Source: Luteipulveratus mongoliensis (lineage in GTDB: Bacteria; Actinomycetota; Actinomycetes; Actinomycetales; Dermatophilaceae). From it: a DNA stretch of 64,000 nucleotides. The stretch is taken from NCBI RefSeq assembly GCF_001190945.1, contig NZ_CP011112.1, positions 4,340,001 to 4,404,000 on the forward strand. Direction: 5' to 3'. Under the pieces are notes generated by a model. The model was not told the origin of the DNA and did no database searches. It was given only the letters and a program-made list of their open reading frames with translations. Shown one piece after another: positions 25,321-33,921 of this stretch. Positions within the stretch are counted from its first letter, which is position 1, and the number at the start of each line of letters is the position of its first letter. Position numbers and translations under genes: made by a program.

Positions 25321-25435
25321 GTGATTGGGTCTCAGGAACGTAACCCGAGGCCCCTGTCGACGGAGCCTCTCCATACCAAGTGTTGACCAAGAAATCGATT
25401 GCCTATCCGAGCCCGAACCGAGCCCTCCAGCTCCC

Positions 25436-26692
25436 TCACGCCTTGCCGTCCAACATGTCCACGAGCCTTCCCACGACCCCGGTGTCGCGCCGGAGCCCGT
25501 CGTGCTCGAACTGGTTGGTGACCCACGGGCGGCAGCGAGGCAGCAACCGGGCGGTCTCCAGCGACAGGTCGGCATCGACGTACATGTCGTCGAAGTACAG
25601 CGCAGCGACGACTGGGACCTCACAGCTCGCGAGCCGGTCCCGGTCGTACAACGGGGGCCAGTCAGTGTCGGCCGCCAGCAGATCGGCCGCCTCGGCGAAC
25701 GGTTGCAGGAGCGAGATCTCCTCGAACATCCACCTGAACATCGTCTCGCCGGTCAGCAGGAGCGGATCGGCCTCGGCGGCGAACTCCGGACGGCTCGCGA
25801 TCTCGGCGTCGGCGGCCCAGGCCGTCGCCGCACCCTGCGCGTAGCAGTACTCCTGCAAGGCGTAGACCGGTCCGTCGACGAACGAGGTGTCGGGCAGGAG
25901 CGCCTCCCGGAAGCGGTCTGAGATGTCTCCGCCGTCCCACGCGGTCTCCAGCAGCCAGTGGACCCGCTCGAACCCGTCGCTCATGCCGAAGTGGCGGCCG
26001 AGCATGCGCATCCGCCGGGCGCTGAGCCGCGAGCCGTCCGGCAGCCGCACGTCGTGCTCGGCCAGGTGGTCGGCAAGTCGACGGATCTGCTGCACATCGT
26101 CGGGATAGCGGTCGTAGAACTGCGCGTTCTTGGTCGCGATCCGAGGGAAGGTCCGCTCGTAGATCTCGGCGGCGGTCGCGCCCAGCCCGGGCAGACCGCC
26201 GGTGACCAGGCAGCCGTCCAGACCCTCAGGCGCCATCGACAGATAGGTCAGCGTGATGAACCCGCCGTAGCTCTGGCCGAGGGTCCGCCACGGCCGACCT
26301 CCCGCGATCCGATGGCGAAAGATCTCGGCGTCGCGGACGATGCTGTCCGCCCGGAAGTGCTTGATGTACGCCGCCTGCTGGGCCGGCGGGAGCTGTCCGA
26401 TCGCGCGAGCGGTCAGTGGTGTGGACCGACCGGTGCCACGCTGGTCCAGCAGGAGGACTCGATGGGTCGTCGCGAGGCGACCGACCCATCCGGTGGCGTC
26501 GGTCGGTCGCGGACCTGCGCCTCCGGGACCACCTTGCAGGAAGACCAGCCACGGCAGCTCGGCGTCGGCCTTGTCCACGGCGACCACCTCGCGCGCGAAC
26601 ACCTCGATCTGCGCGCCGTCGGGTTCGGCGTGGTCCAACGGGACGGTCAGGGTGTGGTCGGTCAGCAGGAGGCCGGGGATGCGGGTCGCCAT
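25436..26692 (-). CDS. S33-family alpha/beta hydrolase, proline iminopeptidase-like
   Basis: A 418-residue alpha/beta hydrolase of peptidase family S33. The oxyanion loop is LQGGPGGAGPR near residue 55, the nucleophile elbow GQSYGGF near 143, and the catalytic His FEHDGLR near 402; VLLLDQRGTGRST is the family motif after strand 4. Relatives remove N-terminal residues from short peptides. It lies between two copies of a P450-linked peptide gene on the same strand, so trimming of a leader or product is a plausible role. A TAGCGT -10 ends six bases before ATG 26692, giving it its own promoter, and a peptide gene lies 77 bp upstream. Confidence 0.85.
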   Translation of the reverse strand: MATRIPGLLLTDHTLTVPLDHAEPDGAQIEVFAREVVAVDKADAELPWLVFLQGGPGGAGPRPTDATGWVGRLATTHRVLLLDQRGTGRSTPLTARAIGQLPPAQQAAYIKHFRADSIVRDAEIFRHRIAGGRPWRTLGQSYGGFITLTYLSMAPEGLDGCLVTGGLPGLGATAAEIYERTFPRIATKNAQFYDRYPDDVQQIRRLADHLAEHDVRLPDGSRLSARRMRMLGRHFGMSDGFERVHWLLETAWDGGDISDRFREALLPDTSFVDGPVYALQEYCYAQGAATAWAADAEIASRPEFAAEADPLLLTGETMFRWMFEEISLLQPFAEAADLLAADTDWPPLYDRDRLASCEVPVVAALYFDDMYVDADLSLETARLLPRCRPWVTNQFEHDGLRRDTGVVGRLVDMLDGKA

Positions 26693-26709
26693 GGCCGGAC
26701 GCTAACACC

Positions 26710-26756
26710 GGCCCGCGGACGGCACTCCACGCAGGAAACGAACCGTCCACGGGTCC
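26710..26756 (-). terminator. hairpin between peptide gene 2 and the hydrolase
   Basis: CCGTCCACGGGTCC (26743-26756) pairs with GGCCCGCGGACGG (26710-26722), with one G-U pair and one bulge in the minus-strand RNA. It is the counterpart of the hairpin at 25146-25192 and also lacks a T-tract. Confidence 0.5.
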
Positions 26757-26769
26757 GACGTTGAGGGCC

Positions 26770-26850
26770 TCAGCCCCAGTAGACGTACCGGCCGCCGAGC
26801 CGCGTGCGTCCGGTGGCACGGGCAATAACCTGCTTGACGAGCTTGGCCAT
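26770..26850 (-). CDS. 26-residue peptide 2, candidate RiPP precursor
   Basis: Paralogue of peptide 1, starting MAKLVKQVIARATGRTRLGG and ending RYVYWG, with GAGGAG seven bases before ATG 26850. The aromatic pattern Y-x-Y-W is kept while the residues between and after it vary (T to V, N to G), as expected for two related core peptides. It opens a minus-strand series of peptide 2, hydrolase, peptide 1 and P450. As with peptide 1, a short regulatory ORF is the alternative, but silent codon changes and two different downstream genes argue for a product. Confidence 0.7.
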   Translation of the reverse strand: MAKLVKQVIARATGRTRLGGRYVYWG

Positions 26851-26869
26851 GACGGGCTCCTCACGAATC

Positions 26870-26884
26870 GTGTGTCTGACACAC
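26870..26884. promoter_or_regulatory. perfect operator-like palindrome before peptide gene 2
   Basis: GTGTGTCTGACACAC is a perfect 15-bp palindrome with a central T, 20 nt upstream of the ATG. It occupies the same place as 25306-25320. Shared control of both peptide genes by one regulator is the simplest reading; no regulator gene is adjacent. Confidence 0.6.
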
Positions 26885-27307
26885 CTGATGGGGTGCCTGG
26901 AACGTAACCCCGGCGCTCGGGACCGGTCCCCAGTCCTGACCAAACGATGACCAAGAAATCGCGCGTTCACCAGAAATCGGTTTCCGACCTAGGGTGTGCG
27001 GGCGCCGGGCCTAGCCAGGTGCACCGTTGCGGTCGAGCGTGGCCGGTCCATCGACCACAGTCCGGCAGGCCGCCGGGCCGTGCGCCCGACTCCTGGCGCC
27101 GGATCGGGTCGACAACACCAAACTGCGCCGCATGCCCTATCCTCCTACTTGTTGAAGGGACGGCTTCGCCGCCGTCTTGGCCGCACACCATGTCGCGGCT
27201 TGTATCTCGTACTCCTGGTTTTCGGTTCGCTGGACATCAGCACAGGTTGGATGTCTTCAGCAGCTTGGGGCACAGCGTCCCGGCACATAACCAAAGGAAA
27301 CAAGATC
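26885..27307. promoter_or_regulatory. long divergent intergenic region, peptide 2 and cspA
   Basis: No protein gene is seen in these 423 bp. The left part is the promoter side of peptide cassette 2 (GGGTTACGTTCC, paired TGACCAA boxes at 26937-26954). The right part should hold the cspA promoter and a long 5' leader. It contains a small stem GACGGC/GCCGTC at 27159-27176 with a TTCGCC loop and a possible TATCCT -10 at 27138-27143. Cold-shock genes often have long structured leaders, but the transcription start is not fixed. Confidence 0.4.
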
Positions 27308-27511
27308 ATGGCTCAGGGCACCGTCAAGTGGTTCAACGCTGAAAAGGGCTTCGGCTTCATCGCTCAGGATGGCGGCGGCGAGGACGTCTTCGTCCACTAC
27401 TCCGCGATCCAGACCAACGGCTACAAGTCGCTGGACGAGAACCAGAAGGTCGAGTTCGACCTCGCCTCTGGCCCCAAGGGTCCGCAGGCTGAGAACGTCC
27501 ACGTCGCCTGA
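27308..27511 (+). CDS. cspA: cold-shock protein, CspA family
   Basis: A 67-residue OB-fold cold-shock protein with RNP1 KGFGFIAQ and RNP2 DVFVHYSAI, beginning [17 protein letters not shown]. It binds single-stranded RNA or DNA as an RNA chaperone. AAAGGAA about ten bases upstream supports ATG 27308; the frame stays open far upstream but only this part is family sequence. It is followed by a strong intrinsic terminator and so is monocistronic. Confidence 0.96.
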   Translation: MAQGTVKWFNAEKGFGFIAQDGGGEDVFVHYSAIQTNGYKSLDENQKVEFDLASGPKGPQAENVHVA

Positions 27512-27521
27512 TTTTCACGAG

Positions 27522-27556
27522 AAGGGCCCCGACCGCTTGCGGTCGGGGCCCTTTGT
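27522..27556 (+). terminator. intrinsic terminator of cspA
   Basis: AAGGGCCCCGACCGC (27522-27536) and GCGGTCGGGGCCCTT (27539-27553) form a perfect 15-bp stem with a TT loop. A short T-run ends it. It lies 10 bp after the cspA stop. Confidence 0.9.
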
Positions 27557-27649
27557 GCGTTCCGGACCATCTCGCGGCTACGCCCGACCGCCGCGCATCG
27601 ACCGGACCGTGATCATCGCCTGTCGCCCGCAGCCCATATCGTGGCCCGG

Positions 27650-28873
27650 GTGAGCACACCCCTGCCCGAGCGCGCTGCCGACACCACGGCCGAGCAGCCA
27701 TGGCCGGTGCGCACGCTCAGCCTCAAGATCGCCGACTACGTCGACAAGATGGCGCCGCTGTGGGTCGAGGGCCAGGTCGTCCAGCTCAACCGACGGCCGG
27801 GCACGTGCTACCTCACGCTGCGCGACACCGAGGTCGACCTGTCCTTGTCGGTCACGGTCCCAGGCAACACCCTCGACGCCATGGGCGCGGCCGTACGCGA
27901 GGGCGCGCGCGTCGTCGTGCACGCCAAGCCAACGTTCTGGACCAAGCGCGGCACGCTCCACCTGGACGCGCGCCAGATCAAGCCGGTCGGTGTCGGTGAG
28001 CTGCTGGCGCGGCTGGAGCATCTCAAGCAGCTGCTGCGCAGCGAGGGCCTGTTCGACGCGAGTCGCAAGCAGCGGCTGCCCTTCTTGCCACGCCGGGTCG
28101 GGCTCATCACCGGACGGGCAGGAGCCGCCGAGAAGGACGTCGTTCAGAACGCCCGACGCCGTTGGCCCGCAACGCAGTTCGTGATCCGCCAAGTGGCCGT
28201 CCAAGGACCCGACACGGTCCGCGAAGTCTCCGAGGCGTTGCGCGAGCTGGACCAGATCGCCGAGGTCGACGTCATCGTCATCGCTCGCGGCGGCGGGTCC
28301 TTCGAGGACCTCCTCGCGTTCAGCAACGAGAGCCTGGTGCGTGCTGTCTCCGGATGCCGTACGCCGGTGGTGTCGGCCATCGGGCACGACGTCGACACTC
28401 CCCTGCTCGACTTTGTCGCGGACGTCCGCGCGTCCACCCCGACCGACGCCGCCAAGCAGATCGTCCCCGACCTCCGCGAGCAGCTCGCCGGTCTCACCGC
28501 GACCCGCGAGCGCGCGCGCCGCGCCGTGCACCACCGCTTCGCTGCCGAGCGACGCCACCTCGAGGCGCTGCGCAGCCGGCCGGTGCTGGCCGACCCGCAC
28601 ACCCTGGTGACCACTCGTCGACGTGAGATCGACACGATGCGAGAGCGAGCGGCGTACCGGCTGCGCAGCAGGATCGAGCGCGCGACCGACCAGGTCGCCC
28701 ACCTGCGAGCCCAGGTCCGGTCGCTGTCACCGCTGTCGACGCTGGAGCGTGGCTACGCGGTGGTCCGGCACGCCGAGGGCGGTGTCGTGATGGACCCCTC
28801 GGACCTGGATTCCCAGGAACTGCTCAGCGTGACGGTGGCTCAGGGAGCCTTCGATGTCAGATCTGTCTCGTAG
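27650..28873 (+). CDS. xseA: exodeoxyribonuclease VII large subunit
   Basis: Large subunit of exonuclease VII, which degrades single-stranded DNA to short oligomers. The N-terminal OB fold (LWVEGQVVQLNRRPGTCYL) lies at about 35-120. The catalytic domain carries RVGLITGRAGAAEKDVV, DVIVIARGGGSFEDLLAF and VVSAIGHDVDTPLLDFVAD, followed by the coiled-coil tail. GTG 27650 lies seven bases behind a TATCGT -10 and is preferred; GTG 27641 would add three residues. It is followed after 10 bp by xseB. Confidence 0.95.
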   Translation: MSTPLPERAADTTAEQPWPVRTLSLKIADYVDKMAPLWVEGQVVQLNRRPGTCYLTLRDTEVDLSLSVTVPGNTLDAMGAAVREGARVVVHAKPTFWTKRGTLHLDARQIKPVGVGELLARLEHLKQLLRSEGLFDASRKQRLPFLPRRVGLITGRAGAAEKDVVQNARRRWPATQFVIRQVAVQGPDTVREVSEALRELDQIAEVDVIVIARGGGSFEDLLAFSNESLVRAVSGCRTPVVSAIGHDVDTPLLDFVADVRASTPTDAAKQIVPDLREQLAGLTATRERARRAVHHRFAAERRHLEALRSRPVLADPHTLVTTRRREIDTMRERAAYRLRSRIERATDQVAHLRAQVRSLSPLSTLERGYAVVRHAEGGVVMDPSDLDSQELLSVTVAQGAFDVRSVS

Positions 28874-28883
28874 GGTGTCGGGC

Positions 28884-29138
28884 ATGTCTGGCACCGAGCA
28901 GAGTCTTTCGTCCAGCGTCTCCCTCGCGGCGCACCCCGATATCGCCGAGCTCGGCTATGAACAGGCACGTGACGAGCTGACCAGCATCGTGGCCAAGCTC
29001 GAGGGTGGCCAGGCGCCGCTCGAGGAGTCGATGAAGCTGTGGGAGCGCGGCGAGGCGCTGGCCCAGCACTGCCAGGCGTGGCTGGACAACGCCGAGCAGC
29101 GGCTCACCGCGCAGGAGGACAGTGCTCCCGAGGAGTGA
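28884..29138 (+). CDS. xseB: exodeoxyribonuclease VII small subunit
   Basis: An 84-residue XseB with the family helix pair LGYEQARDELTSIVAKLEGG and QAPLEESMKLWERGEALAQH, ending in an acidic tail. It pairs with XseA. The start ATG 28884 is preferred over 28854 because a TAGGGT -10 ends seven bases upstream, implying an internal leaderless promoter in addition to read-through from xseA, and because the extra residues overlap the xseA end. Confidence 0.93.
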   Translation: MSGTEQSLSSSVSLAAHPDIAELGYEQARDELTSIVAKLEGGQAPLEESMKLWERGEALAQHCQAWLDNAEQRLTAQEDSAPEE

Positions 29139-29150
29139 CCGACCGGGGAT

Positions 29151-29750
29151 CTAGGACGCCGGGGTACCCGGCTGCCCGGGCTTGAGCGTCCCCGCGAAGT
29201 GCTGGAGCTCTTCCCAGCTCGCCTTACCGGTCACCACGGTGTCGAGACCGCCCAGCGGACCGGTCCGTACGAGACTGCGCTGGTCCTTGTCCTCGTTGAC
29301 GAACTTCGTCCAGCTCGCGCCACCGATCGACACCAGGTCGGATGCCTTGCCGAAGCCGGTCTGGGTGCGAATCCAGTTGTCGCTGCCGTTCTTGGTCTGC
29401 TCGAGCGAGACGAACTTGCCCGACGGCGCCTGGTAGCCGGCGTGCCACGTGGCCGGCTGGTTGTCGTACTTCAGGAGCCGCACGTTGGTCGGGATCCACT
29501 GGGTCGACAGTCCCTGCGGCAGCGCGATGTCCCACTTCTGTGTCACGGCGACCTCACGCGCGATGCCGGGGACGTCCTCGACCGGCTTGGAGACGCTGCT
29601 GACCCGCGGCACCATCGCGACCCAGACGGCGCACGCGCCCAGCAGGACCAGCATCGAGATGATCATGCTGCGGGCCGAGCCACCCATCCCTCGCCGTCGC
29701 GGCGCAGGGGCGGCGGCCGGCACGGATGCGGTGGATGCTGGGGTGCTCAC
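29151..29750 (-). CDS. DUF4245 membrane-anchored protein
   Basis: A 199-residue protein with a Ala/Pro-rich cytoplasmic N-terminus, one membrane helix (SMIISMLVLLGACAVWVAMV) at about 28-47 and an extracytoplasmic DUF4245 domain (KWDIALPQGLSTQWIPTNVR, QTKNGSDNWIRTQTG). The family is found in Actinobacteria between xseB and glpX, as here, and has no known function. GTG 29750 is used; GTG 29765 is five codons longer, and neither has a clear ribosome site. It is divergent from glpX, 126 bp apart. Confidence 0.82.
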   Translation of the reverse strand: MSTPASTASVPAAAPAPRRRGMGGSARSMIISMLVLLGACAVWVAMVPRVSSVSKPVEDVPGIAREVAVTQKWDIALPQGLSTQWIPTNVRLLKYDNQPATWHAGYQAPSGKFVSLEQTKNGSDNWIRTQTGFGKASDLVSIGGASWTKFVNEDKDQRSLVRTGPLGGLDTVVTGKASWEELQHFAGTLKPGQPGTPAS

Positions 29751-29876
29751 CCCCCTATCGTCCACGATCTGCGGCCCGGCGGGCGAACCGGGCCCGAGGT
29801 CGGCGCCCGCTCTCGATAGAGTCGGCGCAGCCGCGGCGCTGCTTGCGTCGCAGGATTCCGCACCCGAGGAGAAGTC

Positions 29877-30899
29877 ATGTCTGCGGACACCAGCCCCACG
29901 TCACGCCCCGGTCCCGAGCAGCCCGACCGCAACCTCGCTCTGGAGCTCGTGCGCGTCACGGAGGCCGCCGCGATGGCCGGCGGGCGCTGGGTCGGCCGCG
30001 GCGACAAGAACGGCGCGGACGGCGCGGCCGTCGCCGCGATGCGCAGCCTGATCTCGTCGGTGAGCATGAACGGCACCGTTGTCATCGGTGAGGGCGAGAA
30101 GGACGACGCGCCGATGCTCTTCAACGGCGAGCAGGTCGGTGACGGCACCGGCCCCGACGTGGACGTCGCCGTCGACCCGATCGACGGCACCACGCTGACA
30201 GCCAAGGGCATGACCAACGCGGTGTCGGTGCTCGCAGTGAGCGAGCGTGGCTCGATGTACGACCCGAGCGCCGTGTTCTACATGGACAAGCTGGCGACCG
30301 GGCCGGAGGCCGCCGCGGTCGTCGACATCCGGCTGCCGGTCGCCGAGAACATCAAGCGGGTCGCCAAGGCCAAGAACCGCAGCGCCTCCGACGTCACCGT
30401 CGTGCTGCTCGACCGGCCGCGGCACGAGAAGATCGCCCAGGAGATCCGCGACGCCGGCGCCCGTATCCGCTACATCTCCGACGGCGACGTGGCCGGCGCG
30501 ATCATGGCGGCCCGCGAGGACACCGGTATCGACCTGCTGCTGGGCATCGGCGGCACGCCCGAGGGCATCATCGCGGCCTGCGCCATCAAGTGCCTCGGGG
30601 GTGTGCTGCAAGGCCGCCTGTGGCCCAAGGACGACGACGAGCGGCAGAAGGCCATCGACGCGGGTCACGATCTCGATGCGGTGCTGTCCACCGACGAGCT
30701 GGTGACCAGCGACAACTGCTTCTTCGTCGCGACCGGCATCACTGATGGCGAGCTGCTCAAGGGCGTGCGTTACCGCTCCGGCGGCTGCACCACCCAGTCA
30801 CTCGTGATGCGTTCGAAGAGCGGCACCATCCGGCTCATCGACGGCCATCACCAGCTGTCCAAGCTGCGTGAGTACGCCGCGGTCGACTTCGAGCACTGA
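29877..30899 (+). CDS. glpX: class II fructose-1,6-bisphosphatase
   Basis: GlpX-type fructose bisphosphatase of gluconeogenesis, the main FBPase of Actinobacteria, 340 aa. Metal-binding motifs are complete: [11 protein letters not shown] near residue 63, [11 protein letters not shown] near 97 and [20 protein letters not shown] near 222. GAGGAG five bases before ATG 29877 sets the start. The sugar kinase gene follows after 6 bp, suggesting co-transcription. Confidence 0.96.
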   Translation: MSADTSPTSRPGPEQPDRNLALELVRVTEAAAMAGGRWVGRGDKNGADGAAVAAMRSLISSVSMNGTVVIGEGEKDDAPMLFNGEQVGDGTGPDVDVAVDPIDGTTLTAKGMTNAVSVLAVSERGSMYDPSAVFYMDKLATGPEAAAVVDIRLPVAENIKRVAKAKNRSASDVTVVLLDRPRHEKIAQEIRDAGARIRYISDGDVAGAIMAAREDTGIDLLLGIGGTPEGIIAACAIKCLGGVLQGRLWPKDDDERQKAIDAGHDLDAVLSTDELVTSDNCFFVATGITDGELLKGVRYRSGGCTTQSLVMRSKSGTIRLIDGHHQLSKLREYAAVDFEH

Positions 30900-30905
30900 G
30901 GCGCC

Positions 30906-31826
30906 ATGGCTCGCCACGCGCGCACGCTCGTACTCGGGGAGGCCCTCGTCGACATCGTGCACGGCGTCGACGGGTCGGTCACCAGCCACCCGGGTGGCAG
31001 CCCGCTCAACGTCGCGATCGGGCTCGCGCGCCTCGACCACCCGGTTGAGCTCGCCTCCTACATCGCGGACGACGAGCACGGCGCGGCGATCGTGCGCCAT
31101 CTCGAGGCCGACGGCGTGCCACTCGCCGACGGCAGCGTGAGCGCGTCCCGTACGCCGACTGCCACCGCCACGCTCGACCAATCCGGTTCTGCCACTTACG
31201 ATTTCGACCTCTCCTGGGCAGTCAGCACACTGCCGACGGCGTACGAGCATCTGCACACCGGCTCGATCGCGGCGGTCCTTCAGCCAGGCGCTTCGGGCGT
31301 GCGGGAGGCGATGGAGCAGGCGCGCACCCACGCGACCGTGTCGTACGACCCCAACGCCCGGCCGTCCCTCATGGGCGACCCGCACGAGATCCGGTCCGAC
31401 ATCGAGCAGCTCGTCGGGTTCTCCGACGTGGTCAAGGCCAGCGATGAGGACATCCGATGGCTCTACGGCGATGACGCACCGCTGACCGAGATCCTGCGGC
31501 TCTGGAGCCAGCTCGGACCGCCCCTCGTCGTCATGACGCGCGGCGGTGACGGTGCCCTGGCCCACCTGGACACCGAGAGCGACGTGATCGAGGTGCCCGG
31601 GCTGACGGTCGAGGTGGCTGACACCGTCGGCGCCGGCGACTCCTTCATGTCCGGCCTGATCTCGGGCCTGCTCGACGCCGGCCTGCTCGGCGGGCCCGAT
31701 GCCAGGGCGCGCCTGCGCACGGCACATGCGGACGACGTACGCCCCGCACTCGATCGCGCAGCTCGCGCCTCGGCGATCACCGTGTCGCGCGCGGGTGCCC
31801 AGCCGCCCACTCGAGCCGAGCTGTAG
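30906..31826 (+). CDS. PfkB-family carbohydrate kinase, fructokinase-like
   Basis: A 306-residue ribokinase-fold sugar kinase. PfkB signature 1 is HPGGSPLNVAIGLARL near residue 28 and signature 2 is ADTVGAGDSFMSGLI near 238, containing the catalytic Asp and anion hole. The opening LVLGEALVDIV is typical of fructokinases. It probably feeds fructose or a similar sugar into the pathway served by the glpX gene 6 bp upstream. GAGG lies upstream of ATG 30906. The exact sugar is not determined by the sequence. Confidence 0.88.
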   Translation: MARHARTLVLGEALVDIVHGVDGSVTSHPGGSPLNVAIGLARLDHPVELASYIADDEHGAAIVRHLEADGVPLADGSVSASRTPTATATLDQSGSATYDFDLSWAVSTLPTAYEHLHTGSIAAVLQPGASGVREAMEQARTHATVSYDPNARPSLMGDPHEIRSDIEQLVGFSDVVKASDEDIRWLYGDDAPLTEILRLWSQLGPPLVVMTRGGDGALAHLDTESDVIEVPGLTVEVADTVGAGDSFMSGLISGLLDAGLLGGPDARARLRTAHADDVRPALDRAARASAITVSRAGAQPPTRAEL

Positions 31827-31842
31827 CGCAGCCGCAAGAACG

Positions 31843-32568
31843 CTAGCTGCTGCGGCGGTTGGTGGCGGCGGGGCCCGGGCGGATCGAGATCGTCTCGTAG
31901 GTCGCGTCAGGGGTGGCGGTCAGCGCGGTGCGGACGGCCGTCGCCACCGACTCGGGGCGCAAGAACTCCTGTGGGTCGTAGGGCCGGTCCTCCGACGCCA
32001 CGAGAGCCCGCTGCATGTCGGTGTCGGTCCGGCCAGGGTGCACCGAGCAGACCCGGACGCCGTCCGGGCGCAGCTCCTCGCGCAGCACGTCGGACAGCGC
32101 GGTCAGGGCGAACTTCGACGCCGGGTAGTGGCCCCCTGCCCCACGTGCGTTCAGCCCGGACCCGGAGTTGATCGTCACGACCGTGCCACTCGCCTCGATC
32201 AGCGCCGGGAGGAGAAGCCTCGTCAGGTCCGACACCGCGATGACGTTGATCTCCAGCATCAGTCGCCAGAAGGCACGGCTGGAGTCAGGCGTACGCCAAC
32301 CGCCGGACACACCCGCTGAGTGGACGAGCCCGTCGAGCCGAGTGAGATCGAGCTCGTCCACCGCAGCCGTGGTCGCGTCGTCGTCGGCCAGGTCGACGAC
32401 GAAGGGCTGGGCGTGGTCGTACGCCGCGCACGCCGCCTCGACCGCCGCGCGGTCACGTCCGCCGACGATCAGCTGGTGGTCGGTAGCGAGCGCGTCACAG
32501 ATGGCCTTGCCGATGCCTCGGGTAGCGCCGGTGACGAGAACGACTGGCAGATCAGCGGATTCAGTCAT
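31843..32568 (-). CDS. short-chain dehydrogenase/reductase (SDR)
   Basis: A classical SDR of 241 aa with cofactor loop VTGATRGIGKAICDAL at residues 12-27, a basic VGGRDRAAVEAA region suggesting NADP, catalytic Ser in TINSGSGLNARG and the Y-x-x-x-K pair in YPASKFALTAL near 150. The substrate is unknown. A TACGGT -10 ends six bases before ATG 32568, so the mRNA is probably leaderless. It is convergent with the sugar kinase and lies downstream of the ABC importer operon behind a hairpin. Confidence 0.88.
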   Translation of the reverse strand: MTESADLPVVLVTGATRGIGKAICDALATDHQLIVGGRDRAAVEAACAAYDHAQPFVVDLADDDATTAAVDELDLTRLDGLVHSAGVSGGWRTPDSSRAFWRLMLEINVIAVSDLTRLLLPALIEASGTVVTINSGSGLNARGAGGHYPASKFALTALSDVLREELRPDGVRVCSVHPGRTDTDMQRALVASEDRPYDPQEFLRPESVATAVRTALTATPDATYETISIRPGPAATNRRSS

Positions 32569-32586
32569 GCGGACACCGTACGACGG

Positions 32587-32614
32587 TCGGCCGGCCCCCT
32601 CCGGTGCCGGCCGA
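32587..32614 (-). terminator. hairpin after the sugar-importer operon
   Basis: TCGGCCGGC (32587-32595) pairs perfectly with GCCGGCCGA (32606-32614). It lies between the end of the ABC ATPase gene and the SDR start on the same strand. No T-tract is present, so termination is plausible but unproven. Confidence 0.45.
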
Positions 32615-32625
32615 GCGTCTTACGG

Positions 32626-33876
<1,251 letters not shown>

Positions 33877-33921
33877 GCGGTGTGCTCCTTCGGGTGCAGG
33901 ACTGTACGGCGGACCGGGCGA

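Larger units (their letters stand above)
25179..25396 (-). repeat. duplicated peptide cassette, copy 1
   Basis: This segment aligns without a gap to 26743-26960 at a constant offset of 1564. Shared elements are the hairpin arm, the 26-residue gene, the ribosome site, the GTGTG palindrome, GGGTTACGTTCC, paired TGACCAA boxes (25373-25390) and an identical GACCAAGAAATCG. Third-position changes inside the gene show the duplication is not recent. Confidence 0.75.
26743..26960 (-). repeat. duplicated peptide cassette, copy 2
   Basis: Second copy of the segment at 25179-25396, with the same elements in the same positions. Its palindrome is perfect, and its paired boxes TGACCAA lie at 26937-26943 and 26948-26954, eleven bases apart as in copy 1. 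Confidence 0.75.

Noticed and set aside
26996-27307. N-terminal extension of the cold-shock protein
   Set aside because: Only sequence from 27308 matches the family, and a ribosome site lies directly upstream of that ATG.
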